From positions 404,923 through 445,340 of the forward strand of contig NZ_BMIV01000002.1 in assembly GCF_014642735.1 (NCBI RefSeq): a DNA stretch of 40,418 nt. Reading direction: 5' to 3'. How positions within the stretch are numbered: position 1 is the stretch's first letter; each line of letters begins with the position of its first letter. The notes beneath the pieces were generated by a model. That model was given only the letters and a program-made list of their open reading frames with translations, made no database searches and had not been told where the DNA came from. Shown piece after piece: positions 27,150-35,091 of the stretch. The DNA is from Paracoccus acridae. GTDB taxonomy: Bacteria; Pseudomonadota; Alphaproteobacteria; Rhodobacterales; Rhodobacteraceae. A program made the translations under genes and the position numbers.

Positions 27150-28022
27150 TCAGGCCCTTTCTTTCAGGATCTTGCCGCTGATCCCGCGTGGCAGGATGCG
27201 GATGACGATGATGACGGCGATCAAAAGGCCGATCTGCCCGGCAAGCTGGCCCTGCCAGCCCGTCAGCGCGGCCTTGATGATGCCGAGGATAGCGGCGGCA
27301 GGGGCCGTTCCCAGGAAGATGTCCGCCCCGCCGACAACGACGGTGACAAAGGCCTCGACCATGAAGGACGCCCCCATGGTGGGCACCAGCGTCATGGTCG
27401 GCGCGTAAAGCCCGCCCGCCAGTCCGGCCAGGGCCGCACCCAGGCCGAAGGTCAGGCTGTAGATCAGGTTGGTGTTGACGCCCATGGCCTCGGCCACATG
27501 GGGGACCTGGATCGTGGCGCGCGACAGAAGGCCGAACCGCGTGCGCGTGAACATCAGCCACAACAGGGCCAACGTGCCGATAGCGGCGATCATCAGGATG
27601 ACCCTGTAGATGGAATAAGAATAGCCGCCCATCGTGAAGCTGCCGAAGGGGGTGCCCACGCCCTGCATGCTGGGACCAAGGACGATCAGCGTTCCCTGGG
27701 TCACGATCATGGAAATGCCCCAGGTCGCGACGATGGTGTCCAGCGGACGCTGATACAGCGGGCGGATCACGACCAGTTCGACGATCATGCCAGCGATGCC
27801 CGCGGCAACGGCGCCCGCGATGATCGCAAGCGGCAGAGGCAGGCCCGCATGGACCGCACTGGTCGAGACATAGGCCCCGCACATGATGAATTCGCCATGG
27901 GCAAGGTTGATGACGCCCATCATGCCGAAGATGACGGCCAGCCCGCAGGCGCTGAGGACCAGAAAGGCAAAGGCATCGCCAAACTGGTAAAGAAAGCTGA
28001 AGATCAGATTGAAGATGTCCAC
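27150..28022 (-). CDS. urtB: Branched-chain/urea-type ABC transporter permease, UrtB-like
   Basis: Membrane permease of the LivH/UrtB type, partner of UrtC. The 290-residue product has eight or so hydrophobic segments with GMMGVINLAHGEFIMCGAYV near the N-terminus and a coupling loop in RATIQVPHVAEAMGVNTNLI. It lacks the long periplasmic N-terminal domain found in cyanobacterial UrtB, as in amide and LivH-type systems. It starts 53 bases after the urtA stop. Confidence 0.92.
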   Translation of the reverse strand: MDIFNLIFSFLYQFGDAFAFLVLSACGLAVIFGMMGVINLAHGEFIMCGAYVSTSAVHAGLPLPLAIIAGAVAAGIAGMIVELVVIRPLYQRPLDTIVATWGISMIVTQGTLIVLGPSMQGVGTPFGSFTMGGYSYSIYRVILMIAAIGTLALLWLMFTRTRFGLLSRATIQVPHVAEAMGVNTNLIYSLTFGLGAALAGLAGGLYAPTMTLVPTMGASFMVEAFVTVVVGGADIFLGTAPAAAILGIIKAALTGWQGQLAGQIGLLIAVIIVIRILPRGISGKILKERA

Positions 28023-28075
28023 AAGGCGGCCCCTTTGGTGTGGTGGCGTCCGGGCGGGCGGGCCGCCCGGACAGG

Positions 28076-29311
28076 TCAGCCGTTGGCCGGGGGCGGGTTC
28101 GACGGCGTGTACTGTTCACTGGGGTCGCTGACGGTCAGATCGCAGCCCGCCTCGCCCAGCCAATAGGGTTGGATCGCGTCCCATTTGGTCGGAAACTCGA
28201 CCGAGTGATCTTCGGTGACATGCGCCAGATGGATCGTGTGCGAGACGTGCTGGCTTTTCGGGTCGATGCACATCTGGCCACCGGGACCATCCACGCAGAC
28301 ATCCCCTTCGGCGATGACCTTGCGGATCTCGGCCAGGTCGGTCGATTTCGCGCGTTCGACCAATTGCTTGTAGAGATAGACGGCGGCGTAGGAGTTGCTG
28401 GCCTCCTGGTTGATATAGGGCTCGTCGGGGAACTTCGCGCGGAACTTCTCGACGAACTCCTTGCTGGCGGGGGTGTCGACTTCCTCGACATAGTTCACCG
28501 TCGCATACATGTCCTTGAGGCTGGGCGGCGTGAAGCGCTTGTGTTCATAGCCTTGGCCCACGTTCACCGAGGATGCCATCGGCAGGCCCAGGTTCGCGGC
28601 GCCCGCCTGTTCGTAGTAGGACGCCTGCGCCGTTCCAACCAGCAGCGTCACTACGAAATCGGGCTTTGCTGCCTGGATGTTCTGGATGGTCTGAGAGAAC
28701 TGCGACACGCCCAGCGGGATGAATTCCTCGCCCACCATGGTGCCGCCATTTTCAGCGACGATGTTGCGCACCCATTCGGCCGAGATCTGGCCGAAGTTGT
28801 AGTCGGCCGCAATCGTATAGACGTTGGGCCCATAGTTCTCGATCATGTAGGGCAATAGTGTCGAGAACTGCTGTTCCGGAACGGCGCCCGTGACGATCAT
28901 GTTCGCGTCGCAAACTCCGCCTTCATACTGGTTGTTGTAGAAGGCCAGCCCGTCGAACTGGTTGACGATGGGCCGATAAGCCTCGCGCGAGGCCGAGGAA
29001 AATCCCGCAAAGACGGCATCCACCTTGTCGCGCTGCAGCACCCTGCGCATGAATTCCTGGAAGCGGGTATTGTCGGATTGGGTGTCGTATTCGACCAGTT
29101 CCAGCGGGCGGCCGTCGATGCCGCCGGCGGCATTGATTTCTTCTGCCGCAAGCTGGATCGCGTGGACCTTGCCGATCGTGGCAAGGGCGAAATCGCCGGA
29201 CTGGTCTTCCAGGACACCCAGCTTGATCGGTTCGGCATCCTGTCCGAACGCGGCACCGGCAAGCAACAGAACTCCGAGCGCCGAAGCGGCGCTTTTCGAC
29301 GTGATCAACAT
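28076..29311 (-). CDS. urtA: Amide/urea ABC transporter substrate-binding protein, UrtA/FmdD-like
   Basis: Periplasmic binding protein for a short amide or urea. The 411-residue product has a signal peptide (MLITSKSAASALGVLLLAG, cleavage before QDAEPIKL), then IKLGVLEDQSGDFA and INAAGGIDGRPLELVEYDTQ, the type I periplasmic fold. The YTIAADYNFGQISAEW and GTAQASYYEQAG segments resemble amide-binding FmdD and AmiC proteins. ATG at 29311 has AAGGAG 6 bases upstream; the TTG six bases earlier is not needed. It follows amiR by 32 bases. Confidence 0.92.
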   Translation of the reverse strand: MLITSKSAASALGVLLLAGAAFGQDAEPIKLGVLEDQSGDFALATIGKVHAIQLAAEEINAAGGIDGRPLELVEYDTQSDNTRFQEFMRRVLQRDKVDAVFAGFSSASREAYRPIVNQFDGLAFYNNQYEGGVCDANMIVTGAVPEQQFSTLLPYMIENYGPNVYTIAADYNFGQISAEWVRNIVAENGGTMVGEEFIPLGVSQFSQTIQNIQAAKPDFVVTLLVGTAQASYYEQAGAANLGLPMASSVNVGQGYEHKRFTPPSLKDMYATVNYVEEVDTPASKEFVEKFRAKFPDEPYINQEASNSYAAVYLYKQLVERAKSTDLAEIRKVIAEGDVCVDGPGGQMCIDPKSQHVSHTIHLAHVTEDHSVEFPTKWDAIQPYWLGEAGCDLTVSDPSEQYTPSNPPPANG

Positions 29312-29343
29312 TGACAACTCCTTGTTGGTTCTCGACGTGGGGA

Positions 29344-29970
29344 TCAGGCCCAGCGTCGCCTTTCATCAGTCGCCGAGGCTTCTTCGTCCTCGTTATATCT
29401 TGAAGCTCGCAGACCCTCGCAGAAGTCCTCGACACTCTGCCGGGCGTGCATGGCACTGCGACGCAGGCGATCATAGGCCTGGTCAGGGCCGATGCCGTCA
29501 CGAAGTACCATGTCGGTCACTGCGCGCAGGACATGGGCGCGGCCTTTTCGCCGCTGCTTCAGTTCCTCGATCTGGGCCTGCATCGCCATGCTGCGGGTAA
29601 GGGAATTGACCGCCAAAAAGAGGGCGGAATAGACCGATCCGCTGTGGATGGGCTTGGTCAGGAAGGCCTGTGCACCAAGGCTGACCAGCCCGCGCAGTCG
29701 GCTGGGTGCTTCTGACCCGACCAGACCAACAATGGCGCAATCAGCCGGTATGTCAGGTTCCTCGCCCGCTGCAGGCAGCGCCATGTCGCCGTCAATGAAG
29801 GCCACGCGGGGGCCAGCCGATGGCTCAAAGATCAAGCTCTGGTGGATTGCATCGACCGTCAATCCAAGGCGCGGCAGAACAATCTGCAATGTATTCGTGC
29901 TACGGCTGTCGGATGTGATGATCGAAGCTCGGAAATCGCGGAAGTTCTGCGTCACGCGGGGCTGTTTCAT
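29344..29970 (-). CDS. amiR: AmiR-like antitermination regulator with ANTAR domain
   Basis: AmiR-type proteins bind nascent leader RNA and prevent termination; in Pseudomonas the partner AmiC holds AmiR inactive until amide binds. This 208-residue protein has an N-terminal receiver-like domain without the phospho-acceptor pocket (VAFIDGDMALPA, FLTKPIHSGSV), then a coiled helix (MQAQIEELKQRRKGRA) and a C-terminal ANTAR three-helix domain at about 150-195 (MVLRDGIGPDQAYDRLRRSA). ATG at 29970 overlaps the amiC stop by 4 bases, matching the tight stoichiometry of an AmiC-AmiR complex. Confidence 0.9.
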   Translation of the reverse strand: MKQPRVTQNFRDFRASIITSDSRSTNTLQIVLPRLGLTVDAIHQSLIFEPSAGPRVAFIDGDMALPAAGEEPDIPADCAIVGLVGSEAPSRLRGLVSLGAQAFLTKPIHSGSVYSALFLAVNSLTRSMAMQAQIEELKQRRKGRAHVLRAVTDMVLRDGIGPDQAYDRLRRSAMHARQSVEDFCEGLRASRYNEDEEASATDERRRWA

Positions 29971-31133
29971 TTCACGATCCTCAGTTGCGAGGGCAGGGAA
30001 GACGGTTCTGTGGTGCGCGACCACTGCACCAGATACGGGTCCGGCCGCACCGGCCCCGGACTTTCGATCAACACGTCGAATTCGAAATCTGCGCGCGAGA
30101 TACCGATATGCGGCGTCAGATAGGCGTGCATCGTTGCTGGATCGATCATCACCGGTCCTTGCGGCGCATCGAAGCGGCAGGCAGTCACAGCGGCACGAAC
30201 CTTTGCAATGTCTTCGTCGCCTGCCCGCGCGACGGCGCGTGCCAGCAGGTGGATGGCAATATAGCTGGATTCTGCGTCCGCGCAGGCGGCCGGTCCATTC
30301 GGAAACGCACGGCGATATGCTGCGACAAAGTCAGCATTGCGTGCCGTTTGGATCGATGAGAAATAGACGCTGGAGGTGATCTGTCCATCCGCCGCCTCGG
30401 CGCCGATGGCGTGCAGTTCTGGTTCGGACAAGGTGCAGCTTGCCACCGGTATGCTCCGGGGCTGGTCAATCCCGGCAGCAGCGCTGGCGCGGCGCAGGCG
30501 CCGCAGGAACTCATAGGATGAAGACCCGATCAGGGAATTGAAGATGTAGTCGGGCCGAAGGTCCAGGATCTCGATGACATACTGGTCTAAGTCAGTTTCC
30601 CCGATGGGCACATAGCGTTCGGCTGCGATCCGTCCTCCCAGGCGCGTAATGCCTTCGCGGAAGACCCGGTTGCTTTCCCAGGCCCAGATGTAATTCGACC
30701 CAATGCAATAGCCCGTACTGCCGTATTCCTTGAACAGAAACCCAATAAGCGGCGTCAGATGCTGGTTTGGAGAGGAGCCGGTGTAGATCACGTTCTGCGA
30801 GGTTTCGAAGCCTTCGTAATGGCTGGGATACCACAGCAGCGCATCGTGCTTCTCGATGATTGGCAGCACCTCCTTGCGGCTGGAGGAGGTATAGCAACCG
30901 CAGATATGGACAATGCCCCGATCCAGCATCGACTGGACTCCGTCTCGGTAGTTGTCCAGTTGTCCCCGAGGGTTCACGTGCAGAGGCTCCAGCTGCAGGT
31001 GCAAGGATGGATCCTCGTTCACCTCCCGGCACGCCAGCATCGCCCCATTCAGAAGTGCTTGAGCAACCGTGGCGTAAGGCCCTTCGGTTGAGAACAGCAG
31101 ACCGATCTGAAGTGAGGTGCGTTCCAAGTTCAT
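29967..31133 (-). CDS. amiC: AmiC-like cytoplasmic amide sensor
   Basis: AmiC is a periplasmic-binding-protein fold that stays in the cytoplasm and gates AmiR. The 388-residue protein has no signal peptide and begins directly with the fold (LQIGLLFSTEGPYATVAQAL). It shares several stretches with Pseudomonas AmiC from memory: GCYTSSSRKEVLPIIE, YPSHYEGFETSQNVIYTG, GSNYIWAWESNRV, YFSSIQTARN and FDAPQGPV. I prefer ATG at 31133; GTG at 31139 would add two residues. A strong hairpin ends 15 bases upstream, and no good ribosome binding site is visible. Confidence 0.9.
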   Translation of the reverse strand: MNLERTSLQIGLLFSTEGPYATVAQALLNGAMLACREVNEDPSLHLQLEPLHVNPRGQLDNYRDGVQSMLDRGIVHICGCYTSSSRKEVLPIIEKHDALLWYPSHYEGFETSQNVIYTGSSPNQHLTPLIGFLFKEYGSTGYCIGSNYIWAWESNRVFREGITRLGGRIAAERYVPIGETDLDQYVIEILDLRPDYIFNSLIGSSSYEFLRRLRRASAAAGIDQPRSIPVASCTLSEPELHAIGAEAADGQITSSVYFSSIQTARNADFVAAYRRAFPNGPAACADAESSYIAIHLLARAVARAGDEDIAKVRAAVTACRFDAPQGPVMIDPATMHAYLTPHIGISRADFEFDVLIESPGPVRPDPYLVQWSRTTEPSSLPSQLRIVK

Positions 31134-31148
31134 GTCCACGTGAAAACA

Positions 31149-31174
31149 GCCCTGAGGCAGCGAGTGCCCAGGGC
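31149..31174 (-). terminator. Terminator-like hairpin upstream of amiC, candidate attenuator
   Basis: On the minus strand GCCCTGGGCA pairs with TGCC-T-CAGGGC around a CTCGC loop: ten base pairs with one bulged T, followed at once by TGTTTT. It lies 15 bases before the amiC ATG. A Rho-independent terminator in front of an operon that encodes an ANTAR antiterminator is the arrangement expected for AmiR control. I did not find the two hexanucleotide loops of the described ANTAR RNA motif with confidence. Confidence 0.6.
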
Positions 31175-31180
31175 GGAATT

Positions 31181-31218
31181 GCCATTATGTCGATGTCGTC
31201 AGATCTGTGCGTAATGGC
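31181..31218. repeat. Perfect 7-bp inverted repeat upstream of amiC
   Basis: GCCATTA at 31181-31187 is mirrored by TAATGGC at 31212-31218, with 24 bases between. It is just upstream of the amiC hairpin. It could be an operator, or an RNA stem that competes with the terminator; nothing in the sequence decides this. Confidence 0.45.
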
Positions 31219-31369
31219 TCAGTTGCCTTGCACATGTCTCAAGCTAGGGCCGCAGGAACAGACCTGTCAATCAGCAAAGAGGATGAGGGGCGGCGCGTGC
31301 CTTGAATTTAAGCAGCACATCGGGAATTGGATGGAGGGTGCAAAAAAAAGGGTAAAGAGTATTCCCGGC

Positions 31370-31620
31370 GTTTGATGAAGTGTCGGAGCCTTTTCCCGAC
31401 TGTATCATTGTGCGAGGGTCGAAGTGGAGAACCCCTTGCGGTGAACAAGATCATGCCGCTGATCACCCATCGATCATCGACGCGAGGCTTGTCACGGCTT
31501 TTGGAAAGAAGGGCTTTAAGCGCTCCATCTGCACTTCTATCAGTTGGAAAAGATCGCTCAGGGATCAGGTCTTCTTGCAGGGCCTGAACCATGCAAAGCG
31601 CTCGAAGACAGTGGGTCTGG
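31370..31620 (-). pseudogene. IS5-family (IS427-like) transposase remnant
   Basis: Minus-strand frames carry SDLFQLIEVQMERLKPFFPK, then after a one-base shift SRDKPRVDDRWVISGMI, then after another shift HRKG and YSREKAPTLHQT around an internal stop. This is the N-terminal helix-turn-helix region of IS5-type OrfA (usual form: FFPK-S-GKPRVDDRRVISGII...NGLRWRDAP..YGP.KTLYNR). Two frameshifts, a stop codon and absence of the catalytic half show long decay. Confidence 0.7.
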
Positions 31621-31679
31621 AGCCTACATTGACGTGTCCTTATCCGCAGTAAATCGGTACGAACCGATCACTCTGGTTG

Positions 31680-31685
31680 TATAAT
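31680..31685 (+). promoter_or_regulatory. Possible -10 element (TATAAT)
   Basis: An exact TATAAT lies 21 bases before the ATG of the small gene at 31707. No good -35 hexamer is seen at the usual distance. The surrounding 80 bases are AT-rich for this genome. Confidence 0.3.
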
Positions 31686-31706
31686 AGCAGCAGATTAAAC
31701 GCTAAG

Positions 31707-32000
31707 ATGTTAAAATTGAAAATTTTTAGGGACAAGTGGCGGGCCGACAGAGATGAAAGTGAGAACTCGTATATAGTTGAAATCTCTGCGCCTTTTCCAT
31801 GGCAAATGCGAAGGTCCCCCCAGATTTCTGCTTCTCGGCTGAAGGCAGAAGTGATCATCGCAGAGTTACTGCAGAAACGAGGAAGCCTTCCGCCTGTATC
31901 CTTGGTGACAGAATGTTTGATGGAGGCCACCGGTGCAAGCCGACGATCAGCTTATGTGACTGTTCGGAAAGCGCTCCAAACGTTCAGTCTGCGCGAGTGA
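31707..32000 (+). CDS. Small protein of unknown function
   Basis: I do not recognise this 97-residue product. It starts MLKLKIFRDKWRADRDESEN, is charged in its first third, and has a helical C-terminal half (SRLKAEVIIAELLQKRG, then TECLMEATGASRRSAYVTVR) that looks like a helix-turn-helix, as expected of a small DNA-binding protein. The DNA is more AT-rich than its surroundings, suggesting transfer. It points toward the restriction operon but runs on the opposite strand, ending 290 bases from the hsdS stop. It could also be a chance frame. Confidence 0.4.
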   Translation: MLKLKIFRDKWRADRDESENSYIVEISAPFPWQMRRSPQISASRLKAEVIIAELLQKRGSLPPVSLVTECLMEATGASRRSAYVTVRKALQTFSLRE

Positions 32001-32290
32001 GGCCCAGGAGAATAATCCTTGGAAACGGAAAACTTACAATCCCGATGGCCTCCCAAAGTGTTGACTCCGTCGCGATGGGCCCAAATTACGGCCTAAGGCC
32101 CGCCGGCGAGTGATCGGGAGCGATGCCGCCTATGAGGCGACCATCACCGTTGCGGTAACTGGGGCAGTACGGTGGATTGCAAGAACGCGACCAACATTGG
32201 TGCGAAACCCGATGACATAGTCTGTGGGGAGCTTGGCAGGTTGGCCATTGCGGGCAAGAAGATTCCGCTCCGCGTCGTTCGGGGAGAGAG
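32001..32290. other. Intergenic region after hsdS, nothing identified
   Basis: Two converging transcripts would meet here. I see no open frame with recognisable content and no convincing hairpin with a T-run. Several stops occur in all plus-strand frames. Confidence 0.4.
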
Positions 32291-34021
32291 TCATTCGGCG
32301 GCTTTCAAAACTTTGGTTTCTGGCTCCAGCGCCTCATGGAGAAGGGCTTCAAGGAGGCGGGATCGGGTGGAGTCGGCAGAGGTCAGGGCGGCCTCCAACT
32401 GGTCACAGAGAGCCATGAGGGCGTCGACTTTGGCGACGATGCGGTGTTGTTCGGGGAGGGGTGGAAGGGGGATTGGTAACCGCTCGGTCTTTGCTTTCCC
32501 GAGGGTCGGTACGCCGGTGTTCTGGTTCATCTCGTTCGTCAGCCATTCCACCACCTCATCGCGCCGAAGCAGCCAGAGTAGGTAAAACGGACAGAGTCCT
32601 GTCATCGGTTTGATGGAGAATAGCGTGTGGCTGAACGTGAATTTCTCGAAAGACGGAAGGAAACGTGGAAGTCCCAAGCGACCCTTTCGCGCGAAGATAA
32701 TGTCACCTTGAGCGAAGTCGCAAATTTCCTTCTGAAATTCCCAGAACGCTTGTGTGGTAAGCTTCGCTGTTTCCGGGTTCCATCCTCCGTCTCCAGCGAA
32801 CTCACGGGTAGAGAGAATGGGCACGGTCCCACCAGTGTAGTCGGGGTAGCGATGACTCGGGTTCGGATCGGTGATCAGCGTGATCTGCCCGAGTGCGCAT
32901 AGCTCCCACGAAATGGGAAGATCAAAACCTTCAATTTCGGCTGACGGTGCCTTCGGGGGCGTTGCGCCCCTGATCTTTCGCCTCGCAATGGTTGACCTCC
33001 GTTCCTTTACCATCCGCGCGAGCAAATGCGATGCCGGTTCATCCGCCGGGTCCTGCTCAACCAGCTTGCCCCGGACGGCGAGGTTGAGGATGGTTTGGCG
33101 GAGGGTCTTAATCTGGTCGGGGCGCTTGGTGAGGGCGGGCAGCGCTTCGAGGGCGAAGGCGGCGTGGGCCGTGAGGTCCTTGGGGGTGGTGTCGGGGGCA
33201 GTCAGGCGGGCGAGGCTGGCGACGGTGAGCTTGTCACGCGTCTCCTCGCGGGTCTTCCGGGCCTCCTCCAGCCGATCACTTAGCGCCATGAGCGCATCGA
33301 CCTTGGCGACAATCCGACGTTGTTCAGCGAGGGGTGGGAGCGGAACAAGAGTCGATTTGAGGTTAGACTGCGTGATTTGATTGATTGTCGTAGTATTTAC
33401 TTCGTCGATAACCTGCCGAAAAACTGGCGATGCCAAGAATAAATTTAGATACGGGTTAAGTGGACTGCGGAACAATGCCATGAAGGCGCCAAACGCCATA
33501 GGTTCATGCAATTGATTTATAATTGCGGCCTTCCCGACGAGCGCACGACTTCCATTTCTGGCGCAGATCAAAAGGTCGCCCTCAGCAACCAAAACTGAAT
33601 TTTTCGGATTAACATTGACCCTTAACAGATTCTTAAGGTCAATCTTGCCGTTCTGCACGTTGTTCGAGCGCAAGACGGGTATACCGATCTCACCAACGTC
33701 AGCAGGTGAGTATGTTAGGCCGATGTTGGTCTGGCCAAGTTCACCCATAGCAGCCCAAGTCCAGTTGGGGGGAACGGAGAAGGGTGGTTGTGAGACTATT
33801 CCGGCGGATTCTGAGCGTCGGCCTCTGCCTGAAGTCCTGTTGGCATTCTTGAACCCTTGCGAAAGTCGAAAATGAAGCTTCGAAGCAGGTTCATCCCCAG
33901 CAACCTGCTCCACCAACTTTCCACGCACTGCCAAATCCAACACGAACCGCCGCAGCCGCGCTATGGCGTCGGGGGCCTCGCTGATCTGCTCGTATACTTC
34001 CAAAAGACGATCGGCATTCAT
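32291..34021 (-). CDS. hsdS: Type I restriction-modification specificity subunit HsdS
   Basis: HsdS reads the bipartite DNA target for both methylation and restriction. The 576-residue protein has the expected two-fold organisation: conserved segments LRRFVLDLAVRGKLVEQ (near 23) and LRQTILNLAVRGKLVEQ (near 307), and PPLAEQRRIVAKVDALMALS and PPLPEQHRIVAKVDALMALC after each target-recognition domain. Two different target-recognition domains lie between. The ATG at 34021 overlaps the nuclease gene stop by 4 bases. The target sequence cannot be predicted from the sequence alone. Confidence 0.95.
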   Translation of the reverse strand: MNADRLLEVYEQISEAPDAIARLRRFVLDLAVRGKLVEQVAGDEPASKLHFRLSQGFKNANRTSGRGRRSESAGIVSQPPFSVPPNWTWAAMGELGQTNIGLTYSPADVGEIGIPVLRSNNVQNGKIDLKNLLRVNVNPKNSVLVAEGDLLICARNGSRALVGKAAIINQLHEPMAFGAFMALFRSPLNPYLNLFLASPVFRQVIDEVNTTTINQITQSNLKSTLVPLPPLAEQRRIVAKVDALMALSDRLEEARKTREETRDKLTVASLARLTAPDTTPKDLTAHAAFALEALPALTKRPDQIKTLRQTILNLAVRGKLVEQDPADEPASHLLARMVKERRSTIARRKIRGATPPKAPSAEIEGFDLPISWELCALGQITLITDPNPSHRYPDYTGGTVPILSTREFAGDGGWNPETAKLTTQAFWEFQKEICDFAQGDIIFARKGRLGLPRFLPSFEKFTFSHTLFSIKPMTGLCPFYLLWLLRRDEVVEWLTNEMNQNTGVPTLGKAKTERLPIPLPPLPEQHRIVAKVDALMALCDQLEAALTSADSTRSRLLEALLHEALEPETKVLKAAE

Positions 34022-35091
34022 GGCCTGGCGAACTCCGCGAAGGATGGCCCGGCTTTAAGGCGAAACTCGACCTCATAGGACTTGAAAGACACGGCGGGAA
34101 CGACGTCGAGCGCGTAGTGAAGCTGTGGATCGCCTTCGGTGGCCACGACGAGGCCCTCGACCGTTTCGCCATTTTCCACGAGGTGCCGCTGCACCCAGCC
34201 CATGTAACGGAGGACCTGTCCGACCACCGCATCGGAGGATTTTTCGCGTTTGAGTTCGATCACCAGCCAGCGCCGATCCCGCTTGTGCCGGGCCAGCAAG
34301 TCGATACGGCCGATCGGTGTTCGGAACTCGTAACCTGCTTCGGGTTCGCCATCGCGCGCGTAAATCTCCCAGTCGCGTGCGAGGTCCAGCATGTCCCAAT
34401 TGTCGAATATGTAATCGTGCAGATGACGTTCTAACGCGAAGCGGGCGGTCCGGACGTTTGGAACCGCCGGGACGCCTTCAGCCACAGAGGGTATCGACGG
34501 CCCCACGTCGTCCTCTTCAGCGTTCAGAAACCACCAAATGGTATCGAGGGTCCAGAGATCGACCTCAAGAGCGTGGGAAAGTCCCACGAGGACGTCGTTT
34601 ACGGCGGCATAGCGCGCGCCGAAGCTGGCACCACGCTCAGCTTGAGGGAACAGGCCGAGTTCCACCAGGCCATCGTTCGAGGTGTTGTTCCAGACGCCAT
34701 ATCTGTCTGGGTATGCGACATGCAGGATCGCTGTGATGATGCCTTTTCCCATACCTTTGATGTCGGTGGCGGACTTCATCCTTGCGGCGATGGGGCGCGA
34801 TTCATCAACCAACTCGGCCAGGGCTGCGCGGGTGGCGGCCATGTCGGCGCAGACCCGGTTTACCTGACGGTTGAGACCCGACCAGTGGTGGTTGTTTTCG
34901 ATGTAGAGAAAGGACCTCAGCACGTCCTCTTCTATGGCTTCGATCCGGCCAGGCTGGAAGGCCGGGCTGTAGCGCGCAAGAACTTCGTCTTGAGCCTCCA
35001 GGATCTTCTTTATCTCGCCATCCTCAATCATCGCGGCTTTCGCGGCACGAAGTTGGCCGAGTGCAAGGTCCGAAAAGCTATGAGCGTTCAT
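34018..35091 (-). CDS. NucS-like PD-(D/E)XK nuclease domain protein within the hsd operon
   Basis: A 357-residue protein with two parts. Residues 1-195 are helical, with an IKGMGKGIITAILH helix-hairpin-helix-like stretch (111-124) and YPDRYGVWNN just after; this half is not assigned to a function. Residues 215-350 match the C-terminal nuclease domain of NucS/DUF91-type proteins: GRIDLLA with Asp264, VIELKR with Glu279 and Lys281, and VVGQVLRYMGWV at 289-300. The catalytic D...E-x-K is intact. It overlaps hsdM and hsdS by 4 bases each (ATGA), so it is made with the methylase. A type I system does not need it; a second nuclease activity or control of HsdR is possible. Confidence 0.85.
   Translation of the reverse strand: MNAHSFSDLALGQLRAAKAAMIEDGEIKKILEAQDEVLARYSPAFQPGRIEAIEEDVLRSFLYIENNHHWSGLNRQVNRVCADMAATRAALAELVDESRPIAARMKSATDIKGMGKGIITAILHVAYPDRYGVWNNTSNDGLVELGLFPQAERGASFGARYAAVNDVLVGLSHALEVDLWTLDTIWWFLNAEEDDVGPSIPSVAEGVPAVPNVRTARFALERHLHDYIFDNWDMLDLARDWEIYARDGEPEAGYEFRTPIGRIDLLARHKRDRRWLVIELKREKSSDAVVGQVLRYMGWVQRHLVENGETVEGLVVATEGDPQLHYALDVVPAVSFKSYEVEFRLKAGPSFAEFARP

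Noticed and set aside
26081..28119. One long minus-strand frame suggesting a fusion of urtC with an upstream Arg/Pro-rich region
   Set aside because: The N-terminal part is urtB read out of frame; urtC starts at 27147.
27075..28166. Plus-strand open frame of 363 codons
   Set aside because: It is antisense to urtB, and its Asp/Gly/His-rich product is the typical shadow of a membrane-protein gene.
31149..31174. Simple terminator of an upstream gene
   Set aside because: No minus-strand gene ends upstream of it within reach except the IS5 relic, so a leader attenuator is more likely, though not proven.
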